Shown one piece after another: positions 35,937 to 48,174 of a stretch of 64,000 bases of DNA. Under the pieces are notes generated by a model. It did no database searches. It saw only the letters and a list, made by a program, of their open reading frames with translations, and was not told where the DNA came from. Numbering within the stretch: the first letter of the stretch is position 1; every line of letters starts with the position of its first letter. The DNA is from Citrus sinensis (lineage: Eukaryota; Streptophyta; Magnoliopsida; Sapindales; Rutaceae), in NCBI RefSeq assembly GCF_022201045.2, contig NC_068558.1, forward strand, positions 48,401,501 through 48,465,500. The letters run 5' to 3'. Made by a program: the position numbers and the translations under genes.

Positions 35937-36585
35937 TCTCTTTCTTGAATATTCACTTTTTGAGTGGCTGTGATTTGATCAAGATCAAGAGACGGAAGAC
36001 GGACGGCTTTGAGCGGAAGCAAGAAAGAAAGAATAAGGGCGAATCATGTCGCTGGCAGAAAAAGAAACGACCGCAGATGTTAACGTTTTGCCTCCTTATT
36101 CTGTTTTAAAGAGTTCTGGGAAAGAAGATGGCAGTTGAGACTGCACAACCGGAAGTACATCAAATGGCGAAAATACCCTTCGTTTTGGCGGTTCTTTTAT
36201 CTCTGGACGGTTAAGATTTGATCTAATCTAGAACTAGACTTGAATGAATTCGAAGATGCCAGCCATCAGTCAAGGGGTAAACAACTGCCAGTGCCACACT
36301 AACAAAAGGAAGAGTAACGGATGGAACTACACACTCATTCATACACCTTAACTTGAAAAAGCAGTACTCTATTGATACACTACCATCCATTGGACAGTAT
36401 AGCAGACAAACCCCAAATACAAAAACGAGAACCTCATAGTATGAATGTATGATGAGAAAACAACTTTTTTATTTTTTCACACAATATAAACATTACACGC
36501 TCTGCCATATGTGGACTCAACCCGTAAAACCATGAACACACACAACTGACTCATGAGGCTTACAATTGCAACATCAATTCCATAA
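35937..36585. other. C2 gene upstream region
   Basis: Leader and promoter of the C2 gene, followed by the 3' flank of the BAG6-like locus. No extra feature seen. Confidence 0.4.
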
Positions 36586-39500
36586 TCATATTCCTTGAAC
36601 AGAATTCTGCCTGAAGGATTGTGTTGCCCTTTTGTACCTTCTCGGCCCCCTCAATTTTCTCTTCCTGGATAGCTTTCTCTCTAAATCTTTCACTCTTCCA
36701 GTTAACTGGGATATGACAGTTAATTGCTCTTTCCCAGCTTCCATTAGCTTTTCCATCATTTCCCTCAGCTTTGCATTCTCTTCCATCACAATGTCCTTCT
36801 CATCAGCAGACATCTGGGAAGTTGTTGTAGCAGCAATGGTGTCCTCTGTGGTGATTTCAGATCCACTGGCCTCATCCATTCTGCTCTCTATGTCAATCAT
36901 GCTTTCTGGCTCACCGTACTGTTGTTCCTTCTCCAGCACCCTGCCTTCTTTATTTCCATCTACTCCTTGCAGCTGCACATCTTCATTTGTTACCTCAAGT
37001 GCCTGAGGAGAGACACTTATACCTGCTGATTCAGGGGAGGGCAACTGATCATCATCAATCCTTCCACCATCTTTTCCTTCATTTTTGCATACTTCATCAT
37101 CACTCCTCACTTTCCCTTCTATTGAAGACAATGGTAGGTTTTCCTCCATCTCGAGTACTGCATTTCCAGACAATTCATCCACCATAACAACCTTTGACTT
37201 TGTTGCAGTTGTTATATTGGTTACCCCATTGTACCTAGCTTCTCCAATGCTTGACCCCTTATCCTTCCCGATTTCACTTTCTTTGGCTTCGCCTTCTTCA
37301 AGTACTCCAACTGGCAGTTCAGCTACCAGATTTTCTATTTCACTTTCTTTATTTTCAATAGCTAGGTCTCCTTCGAGTACACCAACAGGCAATTCAGCTA
37401 CCAGATTTGTTTCTGAGTTGGTTTCACTTCCTTTGTTTTCAAAGCTGAGGTCTTCTTCAAGTGCTCCAATTGGCAGTTCAGCTGCTAGATTTATTTCTGA
37501 ATCCACATTTCTTGCTGTTTTCCCAATTTCATCTACATTATCAACATCAGCGGGCAAAGTTGAACCAGCTAACACATGCAATTTCACTTCACCATCAACG
37601 TTCTCACTCTTCCGTTTCCTTGATGATTCGCTATTCTTCAATTCCTGAAGAGGTTGTTCCTCATCGTCCAGTATCAGGGGTAATTCTGTTGCCTGTGCTT
37701 CTAGATTATCCTCCACATGAATTCCACCATTCACTCCATCGATCTTGGCCTCATTCATAGCTTTTGGTTCATCAAATGAGTCCTGAAGTTGTGCCCCAGT
37801 CAATTCCTCAGAGCTGGTCTGCTGAAGTTGAGGATGCATAATATCTTTCCCTTGATTCTCCGTCAATACAGCTTGAGAAACATCAACCCCTCCATTGGTA
37901 GCCTCAACCTGTACCATATCTGATGCAGATTCTCCTACTTGAGACTCCATGCTGTTTCTCTGTGGTAATTCTCTCACTTCACATTTTCCTTGCACTTCTG
38001 TGTCACTAAGAGCAGTCTCTGAGGTCTCCAAACCCTGAGAGTTCACTACAAGATCCCTCATTGAGGAAAGATTACCCTCATCTGGTTCCTTCATATCAAC
38101 CACATTGTCATGACTGGTCTTAAGAGAGTTTTCAAGAATTCCTCCAACCTTGTTTTGCACTTCTTGCATTCCCGCATCATTGGAAATATCATCCTCTGCA
38201 ACTTTAGCAATGGAATCAAGCTCCTCCTGCAAGGTTACAAGATCTTTTGCCAAAGCTTTCCTAATATCCCTGAGACTTGGATGCAAGAGCTAAAAAACAA
38301 GAATCAATAACAACAACCAGAATAATTACAAACCTTAACTTGGGGGAAGAAAAAAAGAGAAAAAAAAATTAAGAAGACCTTACATTAGAATTTCTGAGTA
38401 GATTTATCATATATATCTCCAAGTGTACATTTCAAAGATCTTATACCAGCACAAGCTATATAGTGATCCAACCACTGAGCTAATGGACTTTAAATTTTAG
38501 TTAAAAAACCTATACCAATCTGATTACTCTCCATTGAAATAAAAAACCTAAAATACGATTGATGCAATCTTAAACACAAAATAAGATTAGGTAGACATAT
38601 ACCTGTATAGTGTCTAGTTTTAGTAGGGTCCTCATTATCATTTCACCAATTAGTACTCTTTCCTTCTCATTTTTCAACAAATCAGAAGAAGACTCAAGGG
38701 CCTGAATACGCATTCTGATCTCAGCTGCTTGATCACGGACCTCAACCATTTGCTTCAATTTCTTTAGTGACTCTAATTTCCTGACTTCAAATCCACGGTA
38801 GGCTGACTGAATAAGAACGGCAGCCTGGTCATCTGAAAAGTTCTTTTCCTTTGCCATACATTCACCATTGACGGATTCATCTGAATCATTCAGTTTATCT
38901 TCTTCAGTTGCCCCCTCAGCCGCCATTTTTTCCTCAGATGTTGCCTTCTTATCTTGAATTAAGTCACATCCATCAGTGTCTTTTCCATTTCCCGCTGTGG
39001 ATGATTTCCCAGTTACGTCTTCCAAATCAGTGGACAACTTGATGGAGTTCTCCATATGAGAACCACTCTTCAAATGCTCATTTTTATTTTCACAGTTCTT
39101 ACCATCTACCACGGCCAAGGCTTTTTTCTCTGTTTTCTTTGGGTTCCCATCTCCCCTTCTTTTAAAGGAATCATCAGCAGATTGGGACCCTGTGGCGTGC
39201 TCTCTTTCAATACTGATGAAGCAGAAGGCTTGTGAACTTATTCGTCTGACTGTCTTTTCAGGCCTGGAGGACTAGGGGATATGGAATTCCCATTACTATT
39301 TTTCTTCTTTGACAAAGGTTCCAGTTTCAGACAAACAGGAGGTAATTTCGATGTCTTGGGTGGAGATGAGGACTGTCTCATCTTACTGGTTCTGAAGGAA
39401 TTATCTGCTGCAACTCCCTTCTCAGCACTGTCAGAGTGGTCCTCCCTGCACATTTCCACTTACCTTACAGGAATAGTTTTTTTATTAGCAGTGCCCTCCA

Positions 39501-40636
39501 TCATTTGTGAGCTTTTAGCCTTATCGTCAGAAAAATCCTCGTTTGGCTCAAAATTTTTCATCCTTTCATCACTCTCTGGAGGCTTCACCTGCATGAACTT
39601 AGAGTCAGAAGGTGATTCTTCGGCTGATATTGAAGCAACATTCTTCTCCTTTCGATCTTTCTTTTCAACCTCCCCTTCCTCAGTTTGAAAAGGCATCCAA
39701 AAAAAGGGGTACGGAAATTGCTGGTTCACCTTTTCTTTATCATCTTCACCATGCATAAAAAATTTAGGGCTGTTCGTATCTAGTGACAACCAGCATTTCC
39801 CTTGCCTTTGGGCCTTCTTTTCAGGCTCCCTTTGCTCACTGTTAGAAGGCATCCAGAAAACAGGATACGAGAATTGCTTCATTCCATTCTCATTTTGTTC
39901 ATTCTGTTTCCTCTTCTCATGTTCATCCTGCATCAAAGGTTTAAGGTTATTCATGTCGAGTGGAAACCAGCCATTCCACTCGCTTCGTCCCCTCAGAAGG
40001 TTCCATATTCTCATTGGACTTTGTGTTGCATGGAACCTTCTCCTGCTCCGCCACCTCTGATTCAAAAGACCTTCTGGGCTCATCATTTTTCTTCATGTAC
40101 GCTAGTGAAATCCATGCAATTGGGTATGGATAACTTTTTGACTGAAGCGGAACCACAGAATCACTCTTCTTTGCCACATCAGGCTCCTGCTCTTCAATTT
40201 TTACACCTTTGTCAATTCTCTGGTTGCTCATGTGATTAAGACAGCCACAACAATGATGATCTCTATGAGCATCTTTATCATACTCATACCTCTGCTGCTC
40301 CATTGCATGGTGTAGAAGAGGAGCATAATGGACAGGATATGGCTCAATGAATGGAGGATGATGCCCGCGATAGTAAAATGGCGGTGCAGGTGAGAAAGAA
40401 GAGAAGGAAGGTCTATATGCATAACAACCAGGGAAGTTACAATGGTTGCAGCAGCCATGACACGACATTGAGTAGCCATAGTTGCTGCCATAAGGCCAAG
40501 ATTCATATACTAGAGGAGGTTTCGAATGATCCATCATCACATGAGGTGGAACATTATTGTGGCTTGGATGATAATAATGAGGAAAAGGCATTTGGTTTCT
40601 CTGCTGATGGCATGAGTCCATGTATACTGGCATCAT
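36586..40636 (-). pseudogene. BAG6: BAG6-like co-chaperone, N-terminal half frame-damaged
   Basis: Homologous to plant BAG6, a calmodulin-binding HSP70 co-chaperone induced by heat and linked to autophagy and defence. The family start MMPVYMDSCHQ is at 40636. The Tyr/His/Pro-rich N-terminus and the SYPYPIAWIS, FSYPVFWMP and FPYPFFWMP repeats are present. The IQ motif (AAVLIQSAYRGFEVRK) and the BAG domain (LESLKKLKQMVEVRDQAAEI, continuing across an intron 38290-38602 to LLHPSLRDIRKALAKDLV) are intact. The last exon, 36586-38289, is open for 567 codons. Upstream I see four breaks: a frame change near 39970-39985, an in-frame TAA at 39460-39462, an in-frame TAA at 39238-39240, and a second frame change between about 39240 and 39120. 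The first TAA also creates a perfect donor (AAG-GTAAGT), so a 72-bp cryptic intron could bypass it. The alternative is sequence error. Confidence 0.72.
37290..37500 (-). repeat. Tandem peptide repeats in the BAG6-like C-terminal exon
   Basis: In-frame tandem units with the core AELPVGVLEEG / AELPIGALEEDLSFENKGSE occur three times. They are strongly acidic and still in frame, which suggests slippage within an otherwise low-constraint tail. Confidence 0.85.
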
Positions 40637-40639
40637 TTT

Positions 40640-41466
40640 CAACAAACAGCTCCAAGTAGTTCTTAATAGGGTTTTAAAATGTAGCTCGAAGAACCACTGG
40701 ATGACTTCGAAGTGTAAAAGCAAAAGCACACTGTATTATCAAAAAGGAGAAGCATTGTTAAGCATCCAATCCAATCACAAATGATATCATGCAAAGGAAG
40801 AGGAAAACAAAACTGTTATAGATGATTGGTGCTAATCATTACCTTTTTTTTCTTAGGAAAATGCAAAACTAAATCCTGTGAATCATCTCGAACTAATACA
40901 TTCTGACAGAATGAAGAAGGTATGAAAATGGATAGTAAAACTTACAAAATTTCAAGCCGGTATTTGGAGATGTGCAATTACAATCATTATTCTATTATAA
41001 TAATATCCCCACTATTTGAATTGAAAAAAGTAAAAAGGGGCAATATTCAGAACAAGAAGCTTAAAAGTTAATTTCAAGCAAAAGAATCTCAAACTCCAAA
41101 ATTATGCACAAACATCAAGACAAATATACGGTGTGAGCAATTAAAAGCCCTCACATGTCCATGATTATCAAACCTGTGCTCATCAAGAACTTAAAAATTA
41201 AAAAGTAACACACATTACAGCAAATTAAGAGAAGAAGTAACTTACATTTATAGTGTAGACAAGAAAAGAAGAATCCACCAACAACGTCCACAGTCCAGAT
41301 GACTCAGTTATCGGGGCAAATTCAATCCACAAACCCAAATAAGAGCTGTTATAATGACCTCTTCTAGCTTAGATACAATCAGCTGTATTCTCTTCCACGA
41401 GAGTCAGTTGTGTTAGATTTTGCCTTATATATATATTTACAAAATGCCCGATCGGAGAGTTTTAGA
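40640..41466. other. BAG6-like locus 5' region
   Basis: Probable leader and promoter. A minus-strand TATATATATAAGG lies near 41427-41440. I looked for alternating GAA/TTC heat-shock elements and did not find a convincing trimer. Confidence 0.4.
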
Positions 41467-41476
41467 AGATGAAAAA

Positions 41477-42690
41477 GGTAATTTTCACATACCTCCCCTG
41501 AAGTTTGACTTTGCTACACTTAGAGAGAATCCATCTATATATTAGCATATTACCCCCAGGACAGGTATTAGTGTTCGGCTGCCGTTAGATAGCTGAGTGA
41601 ATGTACAGAAGTACCCTTCACTACACATTTGAACCACTGAAAAAAATTCTTTGGTAAATTTGTCTTTTATGTTTGGCGCCAAATGAGCTAGAGTATTGAA
41701 AAAGCTATTATACCTTTATGATAAATGATTTTGATATTGCACAATCATAAAGTACAAAACTTACTTGAGTTGAAAAGATTTCAAACAAGTATTTTAATAG
41801 TGTGCAATTACATAATACGGTAAACTTATGAAATTTTTTTGAGTTAATTAATTTAAAACAATACCAATATTATCATTGGAGAACAACGATAATATAAACT
41901 CTTCTCAGCTCTATTTGAAAGACAATATCATACTTCTTTTTTTGGCACAATACTTCATTACTACCTTATGCTTGTCGTGGATTCAATAAATTCGCAGCAA
42001 TCAATTGGATCAAGCAACCACGAAGGCAAAAAATACAGAGGATGGAAGGATGGGATTAATGGCAACCTTGTTTGATTTCCAAATAAAATATATAAATGCT
42101 ACAAAAGAGTTGTTGTGAGGATGTCAAAATCAGATGACAATCCAAATAAACTATATTGTTGTTGTATAGATAACAAATATGGTTGTTGCCCTTGTGGCTA
42201 TTTCAAGTTCTAGATTCAATCCCCAGGTATTTCATAATAAAACCTAGTTTAAATTTCAAGTTTCGATATACTCTTCAATCACTGACTATTCAGATACCGG
42301 TCATTACTGTAATTTGATTCATTATTAAAATGAATGGATGTTATAACTTTAAAATGAAGCTAAGCATTTATCAAGTTAGGTTTTGAAAAGAGAGAAATGA
42401 AGCTAGGTATTAAAAATGAAAATGAATTATTAGCCCCTCAACGTTCACCAGTTTTAAAGCATTGAATTACTATACATTTTGGATTCATAGTATTTTATCT
42501 AATCAATCATTATGCATCAGTCTTTTTAAGATTTAAAAACAATAAATTGCTCTATTCACTCGACTGCCATCAGCTACTTAATGGCTGCCCAACACTTACA
42601 TACAATTAGGGGTTAATATGTCAATATATAGATAGATTCTCTCTTGAGTATAGCAATGCCAAACCTCAGGGGGATATTCAAATATTATCC
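41477..42690. mobile_element. MULE-like foldback element upstream of the BAG6-like locus
   Basis: The left end GGTAATTTTCACATACCTCC and the inverted right end GGATAATATTTGAATATCCC align. The similarity continues for about 170 bp (for example GAGAGAATC-ATCTATATATT on both arms, and CGGCTGCCGTTAGATAGCTG against GGGCAGCCATTAAGTAGCTG). Flanks AGATGAAAAA (41467-41476) and AAGTGCAAAA (42691-42700) agree at 7 of 10 positions, a worn target duplication. The ends are related to those of the element at 5562-6679. No transposase. Confidence 0.7.
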
Positions 42691-42700
42691 AAGTGCAAAA

Positions 42701-43600
42701 ATCTTCAGCCTTCGCGGTCTTTCGCGGGGTTCAAAAACTGAAGTGTCTGGATTTTTCTTGCCACGTGGACCTTTTTCGGTAGTCCCACGTGCTTGTTGAT
42801 AGAGTATTATTGCCGTCAAATGAACGTGGACAATTTAACAAACTCCTTGTCGGACAATAAGATCAGTCTCTAGATAATTCACTCTAATTAAAACTAAAAC
42901 ATAACGATTGAAATACTAATTTTGAGTGTTAGTTAACTGGTAAATATACTCCGAGGAAATTAAGGTGCGTACTTTGCTCCCATCAATAAAAAAGATATCG
43001 AATTTTCATAAAATTATAACTAAATAAAATGCTTAATTTTAAACAAACTGTTAAGCGAACATTCTTCAATAATTTTTTTTTCCCTTTTTTGAACAGCACT
43101 CGTGTGCGTTAGTTAAGAACTATCTTTTTGGAAAATAAAATATTAATAAAATATTTTTATATATTTGTGGGATAATGTCAAAATCACTAGAGAGATGGTT
43201 AAATTAGCTTAACGATAATGTGATGTTTGCATAGAATACAATTTTGATTACAGTATTATGTATGTGTTTAAACTGACAAGCAATATGCAAAATCTTGTAC
43301 AAAATTGAAGTCTTGTTTAGTATTATAGTCGATAATCATTAAAATATTTTGTAAATAACAGTTGCTAAGTTTAAAAAATAAGCTGATTTTATTTTATTAT
43401 TGTAAGATAAAAATCCTATAATATATTTACTATTTTTTATTAAATTTATCATATAAAAATTATATTTACCCTTATATAATCACTTTTATTTAATAATTAT
43501 AATATTTTTCTTATAACCAACTCTTTTTTTTTTTTTCTAGGACAACTCAATGCCATTACCAAACAGTAACTAAGGCACTTTACAATATTAAGCTGTTAGC
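42701..43600. other. AT-rich intergenic DNA
   Basis: No gene seen; long T-rich and A-rich tracts. The right edge adjoins the chitinase relic. Confidence 0.4.
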
Positions 43601-43604
43601 ACAT

Positions 43605-44010
43605 GATGGCACATCAGTTTACAATGAAAATTCCTGTTCTGGCTGCCTATTGCATCAGGCTTCCCTGTTCACTTACCCTAATGGTGGTGTGATCTCAGTG
43701 TACTGGGGTCAGAGCGTAAATGAAGGAATTTTAGCAGTTATGCAATTGTGAACATGGCATTCCTATCGACATTTGGTAATGGCCAGCCTCTGCAAATCAA
43801 CGTACCTGCCCATCGCGACCCGACCGATAATGGTTGCGCGAGGTTGAGCGATGACAGGGCCTGTCGAACTTTGGCCAACAGAAGAAGGTTTAATTAACAG
43901 CAGCTCCACAATGCCCATTCCCCGATGCATAGCTTGGTGGGGCACTAGGAACTGGTTTATTTGACTACGTTTGGGTCCAATCTCCCTTACCAAATTTCTG
44001 GTCATTATGT
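43605..44010 (+). pseudogene. Class III (GH18, hevamine-type) chitinase relic
   Basis: The plus strand has pieces of an acidic endochitinase in different frames. One piece is VISVYWGQSVNEGIL, the mature N-terminus. After a shift comes YAIVNMAFLSTFGNGQPLQI through NGCARLSDDRAC. Then, with an in-frame stop inside, comes QCPFPDA (stop) LGGALGTGLFDYVWVQ, which belongs near the C-terminal third of the enzyme. The intervening part, including the catalytic DxxDxDxE strand, is missing. It is therefore an internally deleted, frameshifted pseudogene and no chitinase can be made from it. Confidence 0.82.
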
Positions 44011-45050
44011 TAAGAACAGTTGGAATCAAAGCAGATCAAGTTCTATCGTTTATTAAGACTTCCCCAAAATATGGAGGAGTGATGCTTCGGTCTAGGCAGT
44101 ACGACAAGGGTTATATATAGCAGGATCAGCTATTAAACCGAATGTTTAAACCATATACATATTAGCCGATTTTCTTCACCTTAAATAATCAATGAATTAT
44201 TTAATCACACGCAATAAATTTAGAGCAAGAGCTTTGGCGTGAATTACTACTGTGGATGTGTTTCACTTGTTTGAATGCATGAATAAGAAAAGCACTGGGG
44301 AGGAAGAAATTATGCTTGTAATAACTTTAATTGAAGAAATAAATTTTCGCAGCATGGGTCGGTTCAGTAATTACTATTTAATTAGTACGGTCGGGTTGCA
44401 AGAAAACGAGTGTCGAATCTGAATCCCTGGTGCTGAACTATCATATTAATGTCTACAAATTGGTTGGTTAAGCAATTATTTATCAACTTTTTCTAATTCT
44501 TGTGTGGTTATTGTTACATGGGAACATGGGATGGATTGACTGACTTTTCTTCCAGAACATCTTTCAGACCTCAGTTCAAAGTGTCTATGAATTGGTTGCT
44601 TAACCGTGTGTGTGTGTGTGTGTGTGTGTGTATAGCAAGCATTTGTAATCCTTAAAAGCTTCATGGGAATAAACTTTGTTCTCCTGCAATTCTTGCTTGC
44701 TTTTCTCATACTAATTTAATCGCTCTATCATTTTATAAGTCAAATGGGAGAGGCAAAGAATTTGTAGTTCGTTGGATTTCTATCTATTGAGGGCTGTTTT
44801 ATCATTTATGTATGAATAAATTAAAATCTTGCTCTCTTTTAGTTTTATGATTATAATTACCTTTTTCTATTTTCCATTTTAATTGTTGTACCCTTCCATT
44901 TCATTGCAATTTACAAAAGAATCATAACTTGAAGACGGCAAGTTTATGAGTTTCCGAAAAAATTGTATTTGGTTATTTAGGTAATTTCAGTTTAAAAGGC
45001 GGGGTTTTATAAGGAGTTTTGAGGGGTGTCAAAAGATCTACCGTAAATAG
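44011..45050. other. Intergenic DNA with a (TG)n tract
   Basis: A (TG)n microsatellite lies at 44606-44632. Otherwise no gene-like sequence before the FCF1 promoter. Confidence 0.45.
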
Positions 45051-45088
45051 AACCCTAAAAATTCTGTAACGGCATTTTCGTCGGCCCA
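45051..45088 (+). promoter_or_regulatory. Telo-box and site II element of the FCF1 promoter
   Basis: AACCCTAA (45051-45058) and GGCCCA (45083-45088, site II core TGGGCC in reverse) lie 30 bp apart, about 290 bp before the start codon. This pairing is known to mark plant promoters of ribosomal-protein and ribosome-biogenesis genes, which fits the gene downstream. Confidence 0.65.
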
Positions 45089-45341
45089 AACTAAACCCCT
45101 GCGCTCAGGCTTAGGTTAAAAATCCAAAAGCCACCTGCATGTCTCTCAATCGCACTCGCAGTCGCAGATTCTAAAACGGCCCGTCGCCGACTCTGAGACT
45201 CTCTTCTACTTGTTCAACCTCACCCTAGTAATCTTACAATTAGATTTTTACGATTTTTGGAGAAGCAGGGAAGCCGGTTTCTGGTGAGATAACTGAAAGT
45301 CTTGCTCTTAGTGATAAATTTGTAAGCTTTCAATCAAAGAG

Positions 45342-47434
45342 ATGGGGAAAGCCAAAAAGGCTCCTAAATTTGCCGCCATGAAGAAGATCATCACCAAAAG
45401 AGCTATAAAAAAGTATTTGACCTTTTTTTTTTCCCACATTTTTACCTTTACTCAGTATGCTTCGTTACTATTATAATTGGTAAATCCTACATTGACTTTT
45501 TTTTTTTAATTTGTTGTCATTATTATAAAATTGTTGTATTCAGTTACAAAGAGGATGTTTTGAATCCCAACAAGAAAGACCTTACTAAGGAAAAGATGCC
45601 AAGAAATGTGTAAGCCTCCGCTCTACTTATCCTATAAGAATTTACTCTTTATTTGCTATTTATTTGATTTTGTTAATGCATATAAAAGATAATATAACTA
45701 ATTGTAATTATTGTACCTGAATTAGGCCTAATGTTTCTTCGGCACTTTTCTTCACACACAACACTGCCTTGGGACCGCCTTACCGGGTCTTGGTGGATAC
45801 CAACTTTATTAATTTCTCCATCCAGAATAAAGTAAGCAGAACTTGTTCTATTTTGTTTTACTCAGTTTTTGCTTTACTAATGTTCATGCCTTAACTTTAA
45901 TTGGGAGAATTAACTTTCTGTTCTGTCTTCTACTTTGTATAGTTGGATTTGGAGAAGGGAATGATGGACTGCTTATATGCGAAATGTGAGTTTTATTAAT
46001 CAAATATATTTGAATTATGTACTTTATTGTTTCCTTTTGTTCTCGGTAAAGTATTATCTTATTGTTTATACTAATTCTCTGCCCCTTTTGACCTAAAGGC
46101 ACTCCTTGTATTACGGATTGTGTGATGGCAGAGCTTGAGAAGCTAGGTCAGAAGTACCGAGTAGCTCTGAGGTATCTTTCTTAGCAATTTAATACTCTGC
46201 ATGTCTGGCTACTTTATGTTCGGTGTTCTCACTTGCATTATGGTGTCAGGTGGTTCCCAAGCTATCGGATGCTTTGTTTCCATTTGTTTTTATTGTTGGT
46301 CATAAATCCTTGTGCACTAACCATGTATTAGATTTTTTTCATTTTTAAAAAGTGAAAATTAATTTGTATTCTGCCTATATTAGGATTGCTAAGGATCCTC
46401 GTTTTGAGAGATTACCCTGTACTCATAAAGGGACCTATGCTGATGATTGTCTTGTTGAAAGAGTTACTCAGGTATGAATAGATCCTTATTATACATGCTA
46501 TGCATTAGTTTTGTAGTTGATACGTAGGGGTAAATTAAGTGTCCTTGAATCCAAAAATTACATCATTTTTTGGAATCACGAGTCTTTTAGGAGAAAATTT
46601 TCCATTGATGAAAAAGCATTTCAGATTTGTGCTCTAACTGTTTTTGAATATTAATTAATGATGAAATATGAGCTCAATGCTAAGAGTCCTGCTGCAAATG
46701 CTTTGGTGTTTCAATGTGTAATTCAACTGTTATGACCCTGCTAAGAACATTTCATCGGTCTTGTTACGGTGTAATGACATGCTTACGTTGTTTCAGGTCT
46801 TAGTATGTCTCTTAGAAAATTAGCATTGTCATATTTTTAAATAATTGAATACATGCTTCTTGTCTATTATCGTTTTAGTTATTGTTACTGGTTTCCAGCC
46901 AAATCATAACCAATTTAATTTTGTATTTGAAGAAGGAACTCCATTGCCCTTCAGTATTTTTCTTTATCGGTTTCTTGCAACTAACATGTATGGTGTTGGA
47001 AACAGCATAAATGCTTCATAGTTGCTACATGTGATCGAGATCTGAAGCGAAGGATACGGAAGGTAAGATCAACTGACTTGTATTTGGGCACTGCATTTCA
47101 TGATATTGGAATCCAGTAAATAACAAAGTTCGTTTTTTGGTAGGTTCCCGGAGTGCCTATCATGTACATAACCCGGCACAAGTATTCAATTGAGCGGCTG
47201 CCAGAGGCAACAGTTGGTGGAGGTATGCTGAAGCTATAGCTGTAATCATGTTATTGGTTGAAAATAGTGGTTCATTAGACTTCCAAAAACTTCAAATTAG
47301 CTGAGCGATATCGTCTCAGTTTGTGGTGACTTCTGAGTTGTAATTGTATTGAGTTGTTTTCTGTTTCTTTCTTTTGTGTGTATGTGTATCAATGTGAAAT
47401 TTATTTGTGTTTTGGTGCAGCTCCAAGAATTTGA
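45342..47434 (+). CDS. FCF1: rRNA-processing protein FCF1 (PIN-domain)
   Basis: 198 residues from nine exons: 45342-45412, 45544-45609, 45726-45831, 45943-45985, 46099-46171, 46384-46471, 47006-47062, 47144-47222 and 47421-47434. All introns are GT-AG and the frame holds. The start [20 protein letters not shown] matches the basic FCF1/Utp24 N-terminus. The PIN domain begins at [16 protein letters not shown], with conserved acidic residues also in [12 protein letters not shown] and [12 protein letters not shown], and it ends in [20 protein letters not shown]. In yeast and by inference here it is a nucleolar endonuclease-like factor for early 18S rRNA processing. It is the only plus-strand intact gene in the window and the neighbour of BAG6 in Arabidopsis as well. 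Confidence 0.93.
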
Positions 47435-48174
47435 TAATGGGAGGAGGATCATTCAATTGAGAATCATCTGTGCTGCTGTCCTAACTCAACGTTGAGCCTT
47501 AAGATGTTCTAAATATTAGAACTTTTGCGTAGGAATGATGATAGCTCGATGAAATGATGTGTGTATCAGTATTGTGATTGAGGCACTTATTTTGTGCCTT
47601 GTGTAATTCTATTAATGATATTTTTCCTACTAAATATTCCCAGTTTTCATTCTGTCGTTTATATCCCGTCAGCCAATCGCGATGAAAAAAGCAATATTTG
47701 TATGTTTGTTGGGACTTCGTTGTCCGCTCCCCGCAGATTCATTGATTAATTTATGTTTTCAATGATGCTAATGCCTTGCCTACCATGGAGATGGGAGGAC
47801 ATAATAGAAGTTAAATGAGGAATTAATGTGACAGCTGGTTGAACCACCAATTTTTGGTATTTGAAACCTAACAAACATTCATTGAAAGATTGATTGTACA
47901 GATGCTTGTTCTGAGTTCCCTCCTTTACAAACCTTCATGCCCATTTTCATTACAACTGAAGTGTACCACCAGATCCGAAATGAAAAAAACTAGTATACAT
48001 TTGCCATTCATCGACATGGCCAGAAGGATGCGGTTAAGTTGCATACAAAACCCACACATATCCTTTCTGGCAAAAATTAGACCAGAGGGGAGAGAAATCA
48101 AAAATTAAAAGAATCATCTAATCAAAACTACTTTGAAAGATGCCAGCTGCCAAAGAATCAAATGGACTCTAGAA
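47435..48174. other. Convergent 3' ends of FCF1 and the GT gene
   Basis: The FCF1 3'UTR from the left and the glycosyltransferase 3'UTR from the right meet here. No other feature. Confidence 0.45.

Noticed and set aside
41467..41480. Heat-shock element upstream of the BAG6-like gene (GAAGATGAAAA)
   Set aside because: The GAA units are in the same orientation and not alternating with TTC, and part of the sequence is the transposon's target duplication.
42180..42240. tRNA-like GCCCTTGTGGCTA...GATTCAATCCCC sequence
   Set aside because: Only a B-box-like word could be matched. No cloverleaf, poly-A or target duplication supports a SINE, and it lies inside the MULE-like element.
43763..44029. 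Minus-strand open frame of 88 codons
   Set aside because: It is the antisense shadow of the plus-strand chitinase relic, whose protein similarity is obvious on the other strand.
46472..47005. Possible box C/D snoRNA in the long FCF1 intron (AATGATGA near 46658)
   Set aside because: A C-box-like word is present but no CTGA D box lies at a suitable distance and no terminal stem forms.
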